A DNA stretch of 64,000 nucleotides from Chryseosolibacter histidinae (GCF_018598225.1 NZ_JAHESF010000012.1:159666-223665); one strand, 5' to 3'; counted from the stretch's first letter, positions 41,818 to 50,438 are shown. Numbers and translations: made by a program. Notes: generated by a model from the sequence alone, not told the origin.

Positions 41818-42564
41818 TTATCGCGCACTGTCCAGCCGGATAATGAACTCAGTGCCTTTTCCCGGCTCGCTCTTTACCCTGATGGTTCCCCTGAGCTTCT
41901 CCACTAAATTCTTTACGATATAAAGTCCTAACCCGGTAGACGACTCTCCTGCGGTAGGTTGTGGTGAAAGCTTCTGGAATTTTTTGAACAATTTCTTTTG
42001 GTCTTCCGCGCTGATGCCGGGGCCTTCGTCCTGGACCGAAATATAAACATAACGTTCTGTGTTCAGCACCTTGATGTGTACGGTGGTGCCGGCGCCCGAA
42101 AACTTGATGGCGTTGGAGATCAGGTTATCGAAGATCCGCTGCAATGCGAGCGCGTCGATGTGAACCTGGAGATGATCTTCTACGGCAATGTTGATATGTA
42201 CCTTTTTTTCATTGGCGGCTATGGCAAAATGGTTTTTGACGAGCTCGTGTACAAACAGGCGGAGGTCGATGGATGCAGCTTCGGGTTCCTGGTTTTGATG
42301 GGCGATCGAGCTGATCTGAAGCATGTCGTTGATCAGCTGAAAACCTTCGCCCGTTGCCTTTAAGATCATTTGAACGATCTGTTTCTGATCTTCGGTCAGC
42401 TGGGTTGCGCCAAGGATCTCGACCAGCCCCTGCGCGCGTGCCAGTGGCGTGCGAAGGTCGTGCATGAGCATAAAGATCAGATCTTCTTTTTCAGACAGGT
42501 ATTTTTCCGTTGCCATAACATCATTCCCCGCCTTTTCCATAACCTGTATTTCGCTTTTGATCAC
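41818..42564 (-). CDS. Soluble sensor histidine kinase core
   Basis: This 248-residue protein has a HisKA phosphoacceptor at H35 in FMLMHDLRTPLARAQGLVEIL, and an HATPase domain with N box LQRIFDNLISNAIKFS, G1 VQDEGPGIS and G2 STGLGLYIVKN. It lacks a membrane span and a receiver. It is encoded 23 bases after a PAS protein that lacks an ATPase, so the pair may form one split sensor. Its stop codon adjoins the palindromic element. No response regulator is encoded next to it. Confidence 0.9.
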   Translation of the reverse strand: MIKSEIQVMEKAGNDVMATEKYLSEKEDLIFMLMHDLRTPLARAQGLVEILGATQLTEDQKQIVQMILKATGEGFQLINDMLQISSIAHQNQEPEAASIDLRLFVHELVKNHFAIAANEKKVHINIAVEDHLQVHIDALALQRIFDNLISNAIKFSGAGTTVHIKVLNTERYVYISVQDEGPGISAEDQKKLFKKFQKLSPQPTAGESSTGLGLYIVKNLVEKLRGTIRVKSEPGKGTEFIIRLDSAR

Positions 42565-42587
42565 AATATTTCTGATATAACGCCGGT

Positions 42588-43658
42588 TTATTTAGAAGAT
42601 TGTCTTTGGTAGATGAAAGCTCCCAGTTCCCGGGTGTAAGTATCCAGGTCACTGATGCATTTTTTGAAGTTGTCCAGCACCTCATTCCATTTTTCTGAAT
42701 GGATGGCGTTCATGCGCAGGAGCTCCGCGAGGCCAAGCATGGTGGCGATGGGGCCTCTTACATTGTGTGAGGTCATAAAGGCGATCTTCTCCAGGGCGTC
42801 GATGTAATGCGTTTTGCGGAGCTCCGCGTTTTTCAGGTCTGTTACATCCCTGCTGATGGTCAGGAATTCGTACAGGTTTCCGGCGGCATCAAAGATTCCC
42901 TTGACGTGTAAGGATATCCATACTTTTTCACCGGCAGCGTTCTCCAGCTCCATCACTTCGGATATTTCCGGAGATTGTAGGGTCAGTGAAAATACTTTGA
43001 CCATCATGTGGTGCGGAACACCTTTCAAAGGCAGGTCTGCGATGCGGGTGCCGATCAGCGCTTCGAAGCTCTTCCCCATGAACCTGCAATAGCTCTTATT
43101 GACAAAAATGCGCGTGCCGTCCATCTGGCATAACGACACGAGGTCTGACTGGTTTTCCACAAGCGCCCTGTAACGCGCCTCGCTCCTGGTGAGGCTCTCA
43201 ACGGCGATGTTCTTTTCTTCCAGTGCATTTTTTGTGGCAGTGATGTTGGAGTTGAACACCAGGTATGATTCGATCTCGTCTCCGTCTTTGATGGGAAGGA
43301 TGGTGGTCTTGGTCCAGAAAAAGGAATCGTCCTTGGCCTGGCTTTTGATCTCGCCTGACCATTCTTCACCTTTTGAAATGGTCTGAAAGATCGTCTTGAA
43401 ACTCTTGTAATCAAGGCAGATCAGCTTCAGCTTATCGATGGGATTGCCCACCAGCTCGTGCTGTGTGTATTGGGTGAGCCTGCAAAAACGTTCGTTCACC
43501 CAAATAATGGTATAGTTCTTATCGAGCACTGCAATGCGGATGTTAGACACAATCGCCTCCACGTAAGCATCAAGGAATCTCTTGTCAGTTGCGATCCGCT
43601 TCAGGAACGGGATCATGGAACTGTACTGTTCGGCTTGAAATTTCAGATCGGGTTTCAT
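42588..43658 (-). CDS. PAS-domain sensor protein with HisKA-like end
   Basis: This 356-residue protein starts MKPDLKFQAEQYSSMIPFLK and has two PAS domains (around residues 45-160 and 180-300), with LVENQSDLVSLCQMDGTRIFVNKSYCRFMG typical of the second. The C-terminus carries FMTSHNVRGPIATMLGLAEL, a HisKA-like helix with a histidine, but no HATPase domain follows. A start at 43715 is rejected because the extra residues come from a GAACACGCAGAGG-type repeat. It probably works with the histidine kinase 23 bases downstream. Confidence 0.88.
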   Translation of the reverse strand: MKPDLKFQAEQYSSMIPFLKRIATDKRFLDAYVEAIVSNIRIAVLDKNYTIIWVNERFCRLTQYTQHELVGNPIDKLKLICLDYKSFKTIFQTISKGEEWSGEIKSQAKDDSFFWTKTTILPIKDGDEIESYLVFNSNITATKNALEEKNIAVESLTRSEARYRALVENQSDLVSLCQMDGTRIFVNKSYCRFMGKSFEALIGTRIADLPLKGVPHHMMVKVFSLTLQSPEISEVMELENAAGEKVWISLHVKGIFDAAGNLYEFLTISRDVTDLKNAELRKTHYIDALEKIAFMTSHNVRGPIATMLGLAELLRMNAIHSEKWNEVLDNFKKCISDLDTYTRELGAFIYQRQSSK

Positions 43659-43731
43659 TTTACACCTGGTTGGTTGTCTCCTCTGCGTGTTCTCTGCGGC
43701 GGGTCTTTGGTGCATTAAAGATTTATTTTTT

Positions 43732-43863
43732 ATGACTTATTCCGATAGAAAATACCCTGACAAAATAGTAGTCAATCGGGTGGACAAGCACGTGGACATT
43801 TTCAAAAAAGCGCTTACGGGCTTTGTGCAATCGAATGTTGAATTTCAGGACAAATACTGGTAA
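43732..43863 (+). CDS. 43-residue hydrophilic peptide
   Basis: The frame starts MTYSDRKYPDKIVVNRVDKH and ends GFVQSNVEFQDKYW with a mix of basic and acidic residues typical of coding sequence. It ends 8 bases before the propeller regulator gene and starts divergently from the PAS gene. It could be a small regulator, a leader or a remnant. No family was recognised. Confidence 0.4.
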   Translation: MTYSDRKYPDKIVVNRVDKHVDIFKKALTGFVQSNVEFQDKYW

Positions 43864-43871
43864 ATTCAGGT

Positions 43872-46800
43872 ATGGCTGTTGGAAGATCCGTGGATAGTAT
43901 CCTGTTCAAGGTTTTGTTCATTTTTTGCCTGCTATCGATACGCGCTTTTTGCTGTGAATTCCTCTCGGCACAATCCCCGCCCGAAAAAGTGAAGTTTACC
44001 CGAATAGAGGTGAGCGCCGGCCTCTCCAATTCCAATGTCACCTGTATCCTTCAGGATTCGAAGGGGTTTCTCTGGGTGGGCACTGACGACGGGCTGAATA
44101 AATATGACGGTTATGGTTTTCAAACCTACCGGAGCAGCGAAACAGACACCGTCGGTTTATTGAAGAATACCATTAATGCCATTTTTGAAGATAGTCGCGG
44201 TGTACTTTGGGTAAGTACCCGGGGCAGTGGATTGTATACCTATGACAGGCGATTGGATCGCTTCATTCGGAACGAGCGTTTTTCTTACGGCTGTGAAACG
44301 ATCAGCATCACAGAAGATCACAGGGGGCACGTTTGGATCGGAGGCACCCGGTACTCGCATGCCTACGCTGCATCGTTCGATCCGATCACCGGACAATGGA
44401 AGGAATTTCAGATCTTCCCTACCAACGAGTCCATCTGCTCCATGATCCAGGCCGGCGAGCACGAGTTCTGGATCGGCGTTCGAAGAACCGGTTTTTTTAA
44501 ATGGAATTCCGAGAACAATGCGCTTGTAAAGTACGAGCCCCGCAAAAATGATCCCCACAGCATCGCTGGCAGCAATATTATCAGGATCGTCAAAGACGAG
44601 CGTGAAAATTTATGGATCGCTACCCGTGAGGGACTGAGCAAATTCGATATCAAGGCAGGTACCTTCACGAACTTTACTGCCCGGCCAGGCCGCCGGAATT
44701 CAATGGTGGTGAATGTGGTGCGCGATATCTGCGTGGATGGTGATTATCTGTGGCTCGCTACAGAGAACGGGGGACTGAGCCGGCTGAACACAACCAATGA
44801 TCAGATCACGAATTTTTTGTACGACAAGATGGATCCGTTTTCCCTCAGCGATAATTCAGTGTGGTGTGTGTACAAAGACCACCAGGGAAGGATCTGGGCC
44901 GGCACCTTTTCAAAAGGACTTTGTGTGATCGATGACCTCCAGGAAAAATTTTCGGAGCTGGATGTTTCACTTGAAAATGATGTGGTCAACGCCATCTGGC
45001 AGGACTCGCGGAACAGGATCTGGATCGGTACAGAAGGCGGAATTGCCGTTTGGCAGGATGGCGATGTGCGGTACTACAAACACGAGCCTGACCGGAAGGG
45101 AAGCCTCAGCAGCAATCCCGTGCTCACGATCTTTGAAGATAGCCAGCACAGAATGTGGTTCGGCACGTGGGAAGGAGGAGTCAACCGGTACGATGAAGTG
45201 AATGACAGGTTCATCTCCTATCAGCCGAAAGATAATGACCCGCAGAGTCTCTCGGACCTCAACGTGTATGCCATTGCGGAATACGACAAGACCGGTCAGA
45301 TGCTGGTCAGCAGCTACAAAGGACTGAACGTGCTGACGGATGAAAGGAACGGAAAATTCGAACGGCATTTTGATCTCAGGCATGAGTCCAACAATTACTT
45401 GCGCACCCTTTTTGAAGACAGCAACGGAAACCTGTGGATGGGCTCCATCTCCGAGTTGAACCTTTACGATATCAAAACGCGCAAGCGAAAGCGGTTTTTC
45501 TACGATAACGATTCCACAAGGTTCGACGCCATCGTCAATATCATCCATGAAGACAGGCACGGGCGGCTCTGGGTAGGCACGAACAACGGCCTGCACATGA
45601 TGGTGAAAGAGCAATACACGGCATCGTATACGGTGCGCGACGGACTTCCCAGCAATATCGTGAACGGCATCGTGGAAGATGATCAGGGAAACCTGTGGCT
45701 GAGCACTACCCAGGGAATTTCAAGGTTCAATCCTGCAACCAAAGCCGTCAGAAATTACAATGTAAGCGATGGATTGAACAGCAACGAATTCAAACCCGGC
45801 GCCTGTTTCAAGAGTAAGGAAGGTTTTTTCTTTTTTGGCGGAAAAGGTGTGAATGTCTTCAATCCCGCCAGCATCACGCTGAACCCCTTTGTTCCCCCCG
45901 TCTATTTTACCGATTTCAGGATCTTCAACCAGTCGGTGAAAGTAGGCGAGCACGACTCACTGCTGCAGGCACACATCAGCGAGACCTCGGAGGTCACCTT
46001 GCCGGAACATTTTAACTTCTTCAGCATCGAGTTTGCGGCCCTGAATTTCTCTTCGAGCAACAAGAACCAGTATGCTTATAAGCTTGAAGGTTTTGACAAG
46101 GACTGGATCAACATCGGCAACAAACGCTCGTCTACCTTCACCAACCTGGATGCCGGCACCTATGTATTCCGGGTGAAAGCCAGCAACAACGACGGTCTTT
46201 GGAACGAGCAGGGAGCTTCGTTGACCATTCACATATTGCCTCCGTGGTGGAAGACCTTGTGGTTCAGGATCGCCGCTGCCCTGGCGTTGGGTGCGCTGGC
46301 GCTGACTTTTTACAAGCTCAGGGTGCGACAGATCTACCGGCTGAACAGGAAGCTGGAGATGCTGGTGGATGAGCGGACGCGCGCGTTGCAGATGGCCAAC
46401 GAAGAGCTCATGTCGCGTGAAGAAGAGATCACATCACAGAACGGCGAGCTGGTGCGGCAGCGCGAGGAGCTGGCAGCACAGAACGATGCGCTGGTGGAAT
46501 CCAAAAAACAACAGCTGGATCTTTATACGCAGAACATCATGGAAAAATCTACCGTGATCAGCGTCATCACCAAAGAGCTGGAGCTGCTGAAGAACGGATC
46601 GTCTGCCGAGCAGGAGCGTATTGTGAAGTTCAATAAGGTGCTGCATTCGAACATCCTCACAGATGAAGACTGGGACAGGTTCAAAAATACTTTTAGCGAA
46701 GTATACCCGAATTTTTTCGCCGGCCTGCGTTACCAGTTTCCTGAGATCACCAACGCAGAGCTGAGGTTGTCGGCGCTGATCAAGCTTAAGCTCACGCTGA

Positions 46801-46925
46801 AAGAAGCTGCGGGTACCCTGGGCATTTCCGTTGAGAGTGTAAAAAAGTCGCGTTACCGGCTCAAGAAGAAATTGACGCTCGCGGAAGAAGATTCGCTTGA
46901 AGACTTTATCGGGAAATTGAAATAG
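43872..46925 (+). CDS. Membrane regulator with two-component propeller, Y_Y_Y and LuxR-type HTH
   Basis: This 1017-residue protein has a signal peptide (VLFIFCLLSIRAFC) and about 14 two-component-propeller repeats (for example FLWVGTDDGLNKYDGYGFQTY, MWFGTWEGGVNRYDE, LWVGTNNGLHMMVKE). A Y_Y_Y domain, a membrane span at about 795-815, a coiled coil (ERTRALQMANEELMSREEE) and a C-terminal LuxR-type HTH (LRLSALIKLKLTLKEAAGTL) follow. There is no histidine kinase or receiver domain, so it probably links an extracytoplasmic signal straight to DNA binding. Signal and target are unknown. Confidence 0.92.
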   Translation: MAVGRSVDSILFKVLFIFCLLSIRAFCCEFLSAQSPPEKVKFTRIEVSAGLSNSNVTCILQDSKGFLWVGTDDGLNKYDGYGFQTYRSSETDTVGLLKNTINAIFEDSRGVLWVSTRGSGLYTYDRRLDRFIRNERFSYGCETISITEDHRGHVWIGGTRYSHAYAASFDPITGQWKEFQIFPTNESICSMIQAGEHEFWIGVRRTGFFKWNSENNALVKYEPRKNDPHSIAGSNIIRIVKDERENLWIATREGLSKFDIKAGTFTNFTARPGRRNSMVVNVVRDICVDGDYLWLATENGGLSRLNTTNDQITNFLYDKMDPFSLSDNSVWCVYKDHQGRIWAGTFSKGLCVIDDLQEKFSELDVSLENDVVNAIWQDSRNRIWIGTEGGIAVWQDGDVRYYKHEPDRKGSLSSNPVLTIFEDSQHRMWFGTWEGGVNRYDEVNDRFISYQPKDNDPQSLSDLNVYAIAEYDKTGQMLVSSYKGLNVLTDERNGKFERHFDLRHESNNYLRTLFEDSNGNLWMGSISELNLYDIKTRKRKRFFYDNDSTRFDAIVNIIHEDRHGRLWVGTNNGLHMMVKEQYTASYTVRDGLPSNIVNGIVEDDQGNLWLSTTQGISRFNPATKAVRNYNVSDGLNSNEFKPGACFKSKEGFFFFGGKGVNVFNPASITLNPFVPPVYFTDFRIFNQSVKVGEHDSLLQAHISETSEVTLPEHFNFFSIEFAALNFSSSNKNQYAYKLEGFDKDWINIGNKRSSTFTNLDAGTYVFRVKASNNDGLWNEQGASLTIHILPPWWKTLWFRIAAALALGALALTFYKLRVRQIYRLNRKLEMLVDERTRALQMANEELMSREEEITSQNGELVRQREELAAQNDALVESKKQQLDLYTQNIMEKSTVISVITKELELLKNGSSAEQERIVKFNKVLHSNILTDEDWDRFKNTFSEVYPNFFAGLRYQFPEITNAELRLSALIKLKLTLKEAAGTLGISVESVKKSRYRLKKKLTLAEEDSLEDFIGKLK

Positions 46926-46946
46926 CTTCGATATGTTGATGAAGGC

Positions 46947-47063
46947 ATGGCTCTCAATAATACTTTTGACCTTGCCGTGGCACATAAACCACTTGTGCTG
47001 ACGAAGGCGTCCGTTCCCGTTCCTCAACCTCATGAGATCCTGATCCGCGTGTCGTGCTGCTGA
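46947..47063 (+). pseudogene. N-terminal remnant of a zinc-type alcohol dehydrogenase
   Basis: The 38-residue frame MALNNTFDLAVAHKPLVLTK continues ASVPVPQPHEILIRV and then stops. It matches the start of MDR-family dehydrogenases and quinone reductases (K-P-L-x-L-x-x-V-P-V-P-x-P-x-x-x-E-x-L-I-R-V). The rest of the gene is absent; 47064-47400 carries no matching frame. The gap also holds the hairpin AGGAGGC/GCCTCCT at 47325-47354. Confidence 0.65.
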
Positions 47064-47397
47064 AGCATAAGCACGTTAAAGGCGCAAAGGTTCTGCCCGT
47101 TACCTTCCGCGCAAAGCGTACGGTCAGGCGAATCCGAAAAATGACTGTAGACATTTCTTCCCCGTGCTGAGCAAAAAAACCACGCGCGCTGAGGGCACGA
47201 AAATTATCGATTTTTTTATAGTTGATCCCTTTATCAGTACTGCCGATACGAGACCATGCCAGGCTGGTTTGAATTAAATTTTTTCCAACCGATCTGGTAT
47301 ACCGGCAGCATAAAGCGATCAATAAGGAGGCTCGCATCCGGTATGCGGCCTCCTGTGCATTTTGCCAAATAACAGTATCGACGTAAACACTAAAAAA

Positions 47398-47404
47398 AGG
47401 AGGG
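47398..47404 (+). promoter_or_regulatory. Strong Shine-Dalgarno before hsp20
   Basis: AGGAGGG lies 3 bases before the ATG at 47408, after an A-rich stretch. Such a full match to the anti-SD is rare in this window. An upstream hairpin (47325-47354) contains the same AGGAGG and could sequester or mimic it. Confidence 0.6.
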
Positions 47405-47407
47405 AAT

Positions 47408-47845
47408 ATGTCACTGATCAAACGTTCTGATTGGCCTTCTACACTGGGAGGCTCGCTGTTGTCTGACTTTTTCGACGACGAAAGGTTCTTTGATTCACGC
47501 TGGCTCAGCGGCCGCAGCATGCCGGCTGTGAACATCAGAGAAACTGACAAGACGTATGAAGTGGAGCTCGCTGTTCCGGGATACGACAAAAAGGATTTTA
47601 ATATTTCCATCGACAACGGACTGCTGACGGTATCGGCTGAAAAGCGCGAAGAGAAGCAGCAAAAGCAGGATAACTACACCAGGAGAGAGTTTGGCTTTAC
47701 ATCCTTTTCGCGCGCTTTCAACCTGCCGGTGAATACCAATGATGAAGATGTTCAGGCCAAATACGAAGACGGTATTTTAAAGCTGACCATTTCCAAAAAA
47801 GAGGAGCCTCAGGGAAAGCTTAAAAAAGCCATCCAGGTCAGATAA
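47408..47845 (+). CDS. Hsp20/alpha-crystallin-type small heat shock protein
   Basis: This 145-residue cytoplasmic chaperone holds unfolding proteins in a refoldable state. The alpha-crystallin domain runs from about residue 38 (MPAVNIRETDKTYEVELAVPGYDKKDF) to 140, with the conserved G-x-L segment in YEDGILKLTISKKEE. The short N-terminal arm (LIKRSDWPSTLGGSLLSDFF) and C-terminal tail are normal in length. It has an unusually strong ribosome binding site, which would suit rapid induction. Confidence 0.93.
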   Translation: MSLIKRSDWPSTLGGSLLSDFFDDERFFDSRWLSGRSMPAVNIRETDKTYEVELAVPGYDKKDFNISIDNGLLTVSAEKREEKQQKQDNYTRREFGFTSFSRAFNLPVNTNDEDVQAKYEDGILKLTISKKEEPQGKLKKAIQVR

Positions 47846-47911
47846 AAATGCGTGACTGGTGGCTGGACGTTTTGCACACGGGTTCACTATCGAAAATAAA
47901 ACAAGAGCCTT

Positions 47912-48274
47912 ATGAACTATCATACTTTTAGACGTTGTATTGAAGCATGCAATGATTGTGCTGCTGAATGCGAGCATTGCGCTACGGAATGCCTGAAAGA
48001 GCATAGCATAGAAATGCTTTCCCGTTGCATTGCGCTTACAAGAGAGTGTGCCATCGTGTGCAACGCCACGGCCATGCTAATGAGCGTCGGTGCAGAGAAC
48101 GCTCAATTACTTTGCGGCGCCTGTTATGAGATCTGTACAGCCTGCGCAGAAGAGTGCGAAAGCGACTCCAAGGAACTGATCTATTGCAGGGAGTGCGCAC
48201 GGGAATGTCGCCGCTGTGCAGAAGAATGCCGCAAAATGGTGGAGCAACATGCATCGGTGATGCTGAATAAGTAG
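47912..48274 (+). CDS. Four-helix-bundle cysteine-rich copper-storage-like protein (DUF326)
   Basis: This 120-residue protein has 19 cysteines in helix-facing CxxxC and CxxC patterns (C9, C13, C16, C20, C23, C27 and so on to C106). This is the signature of Csp/DUF326 four-helix bundles that load many Cu(I) ions inside the bundle. No signal peptide is seen, so it is likely a cytosolic Csp3-like store. It follows hsp20 by 66 bases; the link to copper stress is inference. Confidence 0.88.
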   Translation: MNYHTFRRCIEACNDCAAECEHCATECLKEHSIEMLSRCIALTRECAIVCNATAMLMSVGAENAQLLCGACYEICTACAEECESDSKELIYCRECARECRRCAEECRKMVEQHASVMLNK

Positions 48275-48415
48275 TCCACGGTCCACAGTCGACGGTCCAC
48301 GGCCGTGTAGTGTGCTGGACAGCTGATCGTACTTCGTATCTTGTACCTTCTATAGGTGGGTACACTTAATCCTGAAACGTTACGTCCGTGGACTGTGGAC
48401 CGTCGACTGTGGACT
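48273..48415. repeat. GTCCAC/GTCGAC inverted repeat
   Basis: The left arm (48273-48302) and right arm (48386-48415) share TCCACAGTCGACGGTCCAC in opposite orientation. The right arm runs into TTTTT, so it could act as a terminator. The spacer (about 48327-48350) also holds a TACTTCGTATCTTGTACC fragment of the TACGAGG family. A short copy of the motif is at 62351-62365. Confidence 0.78.
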
Positions 48416-48460
48416 TTTTCACAATTTCTTTCTATTTATGCTCCCTGATCTCAGGAAGCA

Positions 48461-49183
48461 ATGACAGACCTCACCAGCGCGATAGCGGAGACCCATCAGC
48501 AGGGCTTCGCTGTTGTGCAGCAGTATTTTACAACGCAGACCCTGGACGATCTACTGCGTGAATATGATCGCATCGAGACCGGGGCACCTTCGATGGATAA
48601 TCTTTTAAATCGCAGCGATGTTGTCAGAGACATGGCTTTTGAGCCGCGTATCCTGAACCTGGTGAAAAGTGTTATTGGCGGCGCGGCCATCCCTGTCACC
48701 GCTTTTTTTCTCAACAAGACACAGGATAATAACTGGACACTGCCCTGGCACCAGGACATCAAGGTGGCCGTAGATTCCTTTGCGGAAGCGGAGGGTTACT
48801 CCGGCTGGACAAATGAGTCGGGCATCCTGCATGTAATTCCGCCACCGCGTTTCCTTGATAAAATGTTGTCCGTAAGATTCAATCTCGACGACAGCGATGA
48901 CGAGAACGGAGGTTTACAGGTATTGCCCGGAACACATCAGGAGGGCTTGCTGAGCAATGAAGATCTGGATCACAAGGTAAAGACGATTGCTCCATTATTG
49001 TGTGTTTCACCCGCAGGAAGCATAACGTTGTTGAAAGCACTGACGGTTCACAGGTCAGAGGCGTCGCGAACATTGCGGAACAGACGGATCCTTCAAATTG
49101 AATACTGCGGTGAAAGACTTCACGACAGCCTGAAATTCTATGATCTTGGTCGTGATCTTAGTCGTCAGACCACTGCGCTCTAG
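48461..49183 (+). CDS. Phytanoyl-CoA dioxygenase-like Fe(II)/2-oxoglutarate enzyme
   Basis: This 240-residue protein has the PhyH double-stranded beta-helix. The iron triad is H97-x-D99 (LPWHQDIKV) and H197 (LTVHRSEASR), with an arginine just after for 2-oxoglutarate. GGLQVLPGTHQEG is the usual middle motif. The substrate is unknown. Its last residues (SRQTTAL) are encoded by copy 2 of a palindromic repeat, so the natural C-terminus may have been altered by the insertion. Confidence 0.9.
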   Translation: MTDLTSAIAETHQQGFAVVQQYFTTQTLDDLLREYDRIETGAPSMDNLLNRSDVVRDMAFEPRILNLVKSVIGGAAIPVTAFFLNKTQDNNWTLPWHQDIKVAVDSFAEAEGYSGWTNESGILHVIPPPRFLDKMLSVRFNLDDSDDENGGLQVLPGTHQEGLLSNEDLDHKVKTIAPLLCVSPAGSITLLKALTVHRSEASRTLRNRRILQIEYCGERLHDSLKFYDLGRDLSRQTTAL

Positions 49184-49210
49184 CCATGCGCCAACCAGTG
49201 GTCCGACGAC
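49161..49210. repeat. 50-bp palindromic element (copy 2)
   Basis: GTCGTCAGACCACTG (49161-49175) pairs with CAGTGGTCCGACGAC (49196-49210), with one mismatch and a GCGC-rich loop. It overlaps the 3' end of the dioxygenase gene and lies before the convergent phosphatase gene. Confidence 0.8.
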
Positions 49211-49217
49211 TATCCTG

Positions 49218-50438
49218 TTATTTTACCCAGGTATTCACCTCGTTAGCGGGAGCCTTCAGACGAATTTTATAAAAGGCTGATTTGTATTGAGACACATTGA
49301 CCACGTGCTTCCCTTTTGAAACTTCAGTCTGCCCAAGCGATATGTACCTGTCCGTTTTTCCTTCTTTGAAGTTGTTGGTGACAGAAAGCAGGACCTCTGC
49401 CTTTCCTTTGGGATCGATCACATTCCAGGTGAGGGTCAGGTTATCGCCTTCGCGTTTTGCTTTCAGGTTACTGACGGAAACCTGCCCTATGAACGGAACG
49501 CCGTCCACCTCTGCTGCGGTGGCTTCCTGTATAGCGATGTTCATAAACCGGAGAATGGAGGGCATAATGTCTGTCACGGCCAGGTTTTGCCTGAACCGCT
49601 GATTCAGATCTTTAACGTTGGTGGTGATCCAAGTGGTTCGTTCGCGGTCTGTTTGCCCGCCGTGACCTTTTCCGGTTTTCGCATCCCTGCCGTGGTCTGT
49701 TGTGATCACGATCATCCACTGCTCGCCATACTTTTGCGCGCGCTCCTTAATGGCATTCCAGACTTTGCCAACCTGTGCATCGGCCTTCTTAATGGCGTCG
49801 TAATATTCGGGGCCATCGCCGTACATGTGGCCCATGTCGTCCGTAAATTCCAGGTAAACCCACGAGAGGTCAGGGCCATTGGAAGCGATGTAACGTCCCG
49901 CTTCGGCTGCCACGTGCTCATCGATGGCAAGCATGAACTTTCTGTCTTCCGTATGGGGGAATTTTTTTTCGTCCAGCTCGAAGCCATCGAAAGCATAGTC
50001 CAGCTTGAGATTGCCTGCTTCCGGCAACCCTTCGCCTGCCAGTTTGGTGCGATTGTCTGTCCACGACGAAAATATGGCCGTCTTCAGCTGCGGGTTGGCG
50101 TTTTCCACGATCCTGAAAATATTCCAGTAATGATAGTTGGGTGCTTTGATATCGTTATCCCAGACGTTATGCTTGTTGGTCCACGTTCCCGTCAGTAAGT
50201 GATTGTAACCAACAGCGGAAATGGTTGGCGACTGACTGTACCCGCCCTTTTCCCCACCCACATAGGCACGGGCATATCCGCCCTGTTTGGCGATCTCACG
50301 AAGCACGGGCGTTTCCAGTTTTTCAATCACGTCTGCAGAAATGCCATCCACGATGATGAACACCGCTTTGCGTTGCGCATCGCATACCGAAAAGATGAGC
50401 AGAAAGAGAATAATTAAAGAAAACTTAATTGTTTTCAT
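49218..50438 (-). CDS. Exported alkaline phosphatase/type I phosphodiesterase superfamily protein
   Basis: This 406-residue protein starts MKTIKFSLIILFLLIFSV and has a signal peptide ending CDAQ. The two-metal site shows as FIIVDGIS, the likely Thr nucleophile in YSQSPTISAVGYNHLLTG, and VITTDHGRDAKTGKGHGGQ. It belongs to the type I phosphodiesterase/nucleotide pyrophosphatase group and acts on phosphate esters outside the cytoplasm. An operator matching that of susC lies just upstream, so it may belong to the TetR regulon. A frame open to 50573 is rejected. Confidence 0.9.
   Translation of the reverse strand: MKTIKFSLIILFLLIFSVCDAQRKAVFIIVDGISADVIEKLETPVLREIAKQGGYARAYVGGEKGGYSQSPTISAVGYNHLLTGTWTNKHNVWDNDIKAPNYHYWNIFRIVENANPQLKTAIFSSWTDNRTKLAGEGLPEAGNLKLDYAFDGFELDEKKFPHTEDRKFMLAIDEHVAAEAGRYIASNGPDLSWVYLEFTDDMGHMYGDGPEYYDAIKKADAQVGKVWNAIKERAQKYGEQWMIVITTDHGRDAKTGKGHGGQTDRERTTWITTNVKDLNQRFRQNLAVTDIMPSILRFMNIAIQEATAAEVDGVPFIGQVSVSNLKAKREGDNLTLTWNVIDPKGKAEVLLSVTNNFKEGKTDRYISLGQTEVSKGKHVVNVSQYKSAFYKIRLKAPANEVNTWVK

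Noticed and set aside
43659..43715. Upstream extension of the PAS gene
   Set aside because: The extra residues come from a GAACACGCAGAGG-type intergenic repeat.
41768..49210. Composite transposon bounded by the two palindromic copies
   Set aside because: No transposase or integrase is encoded between them and the genes inside have ordinary features.
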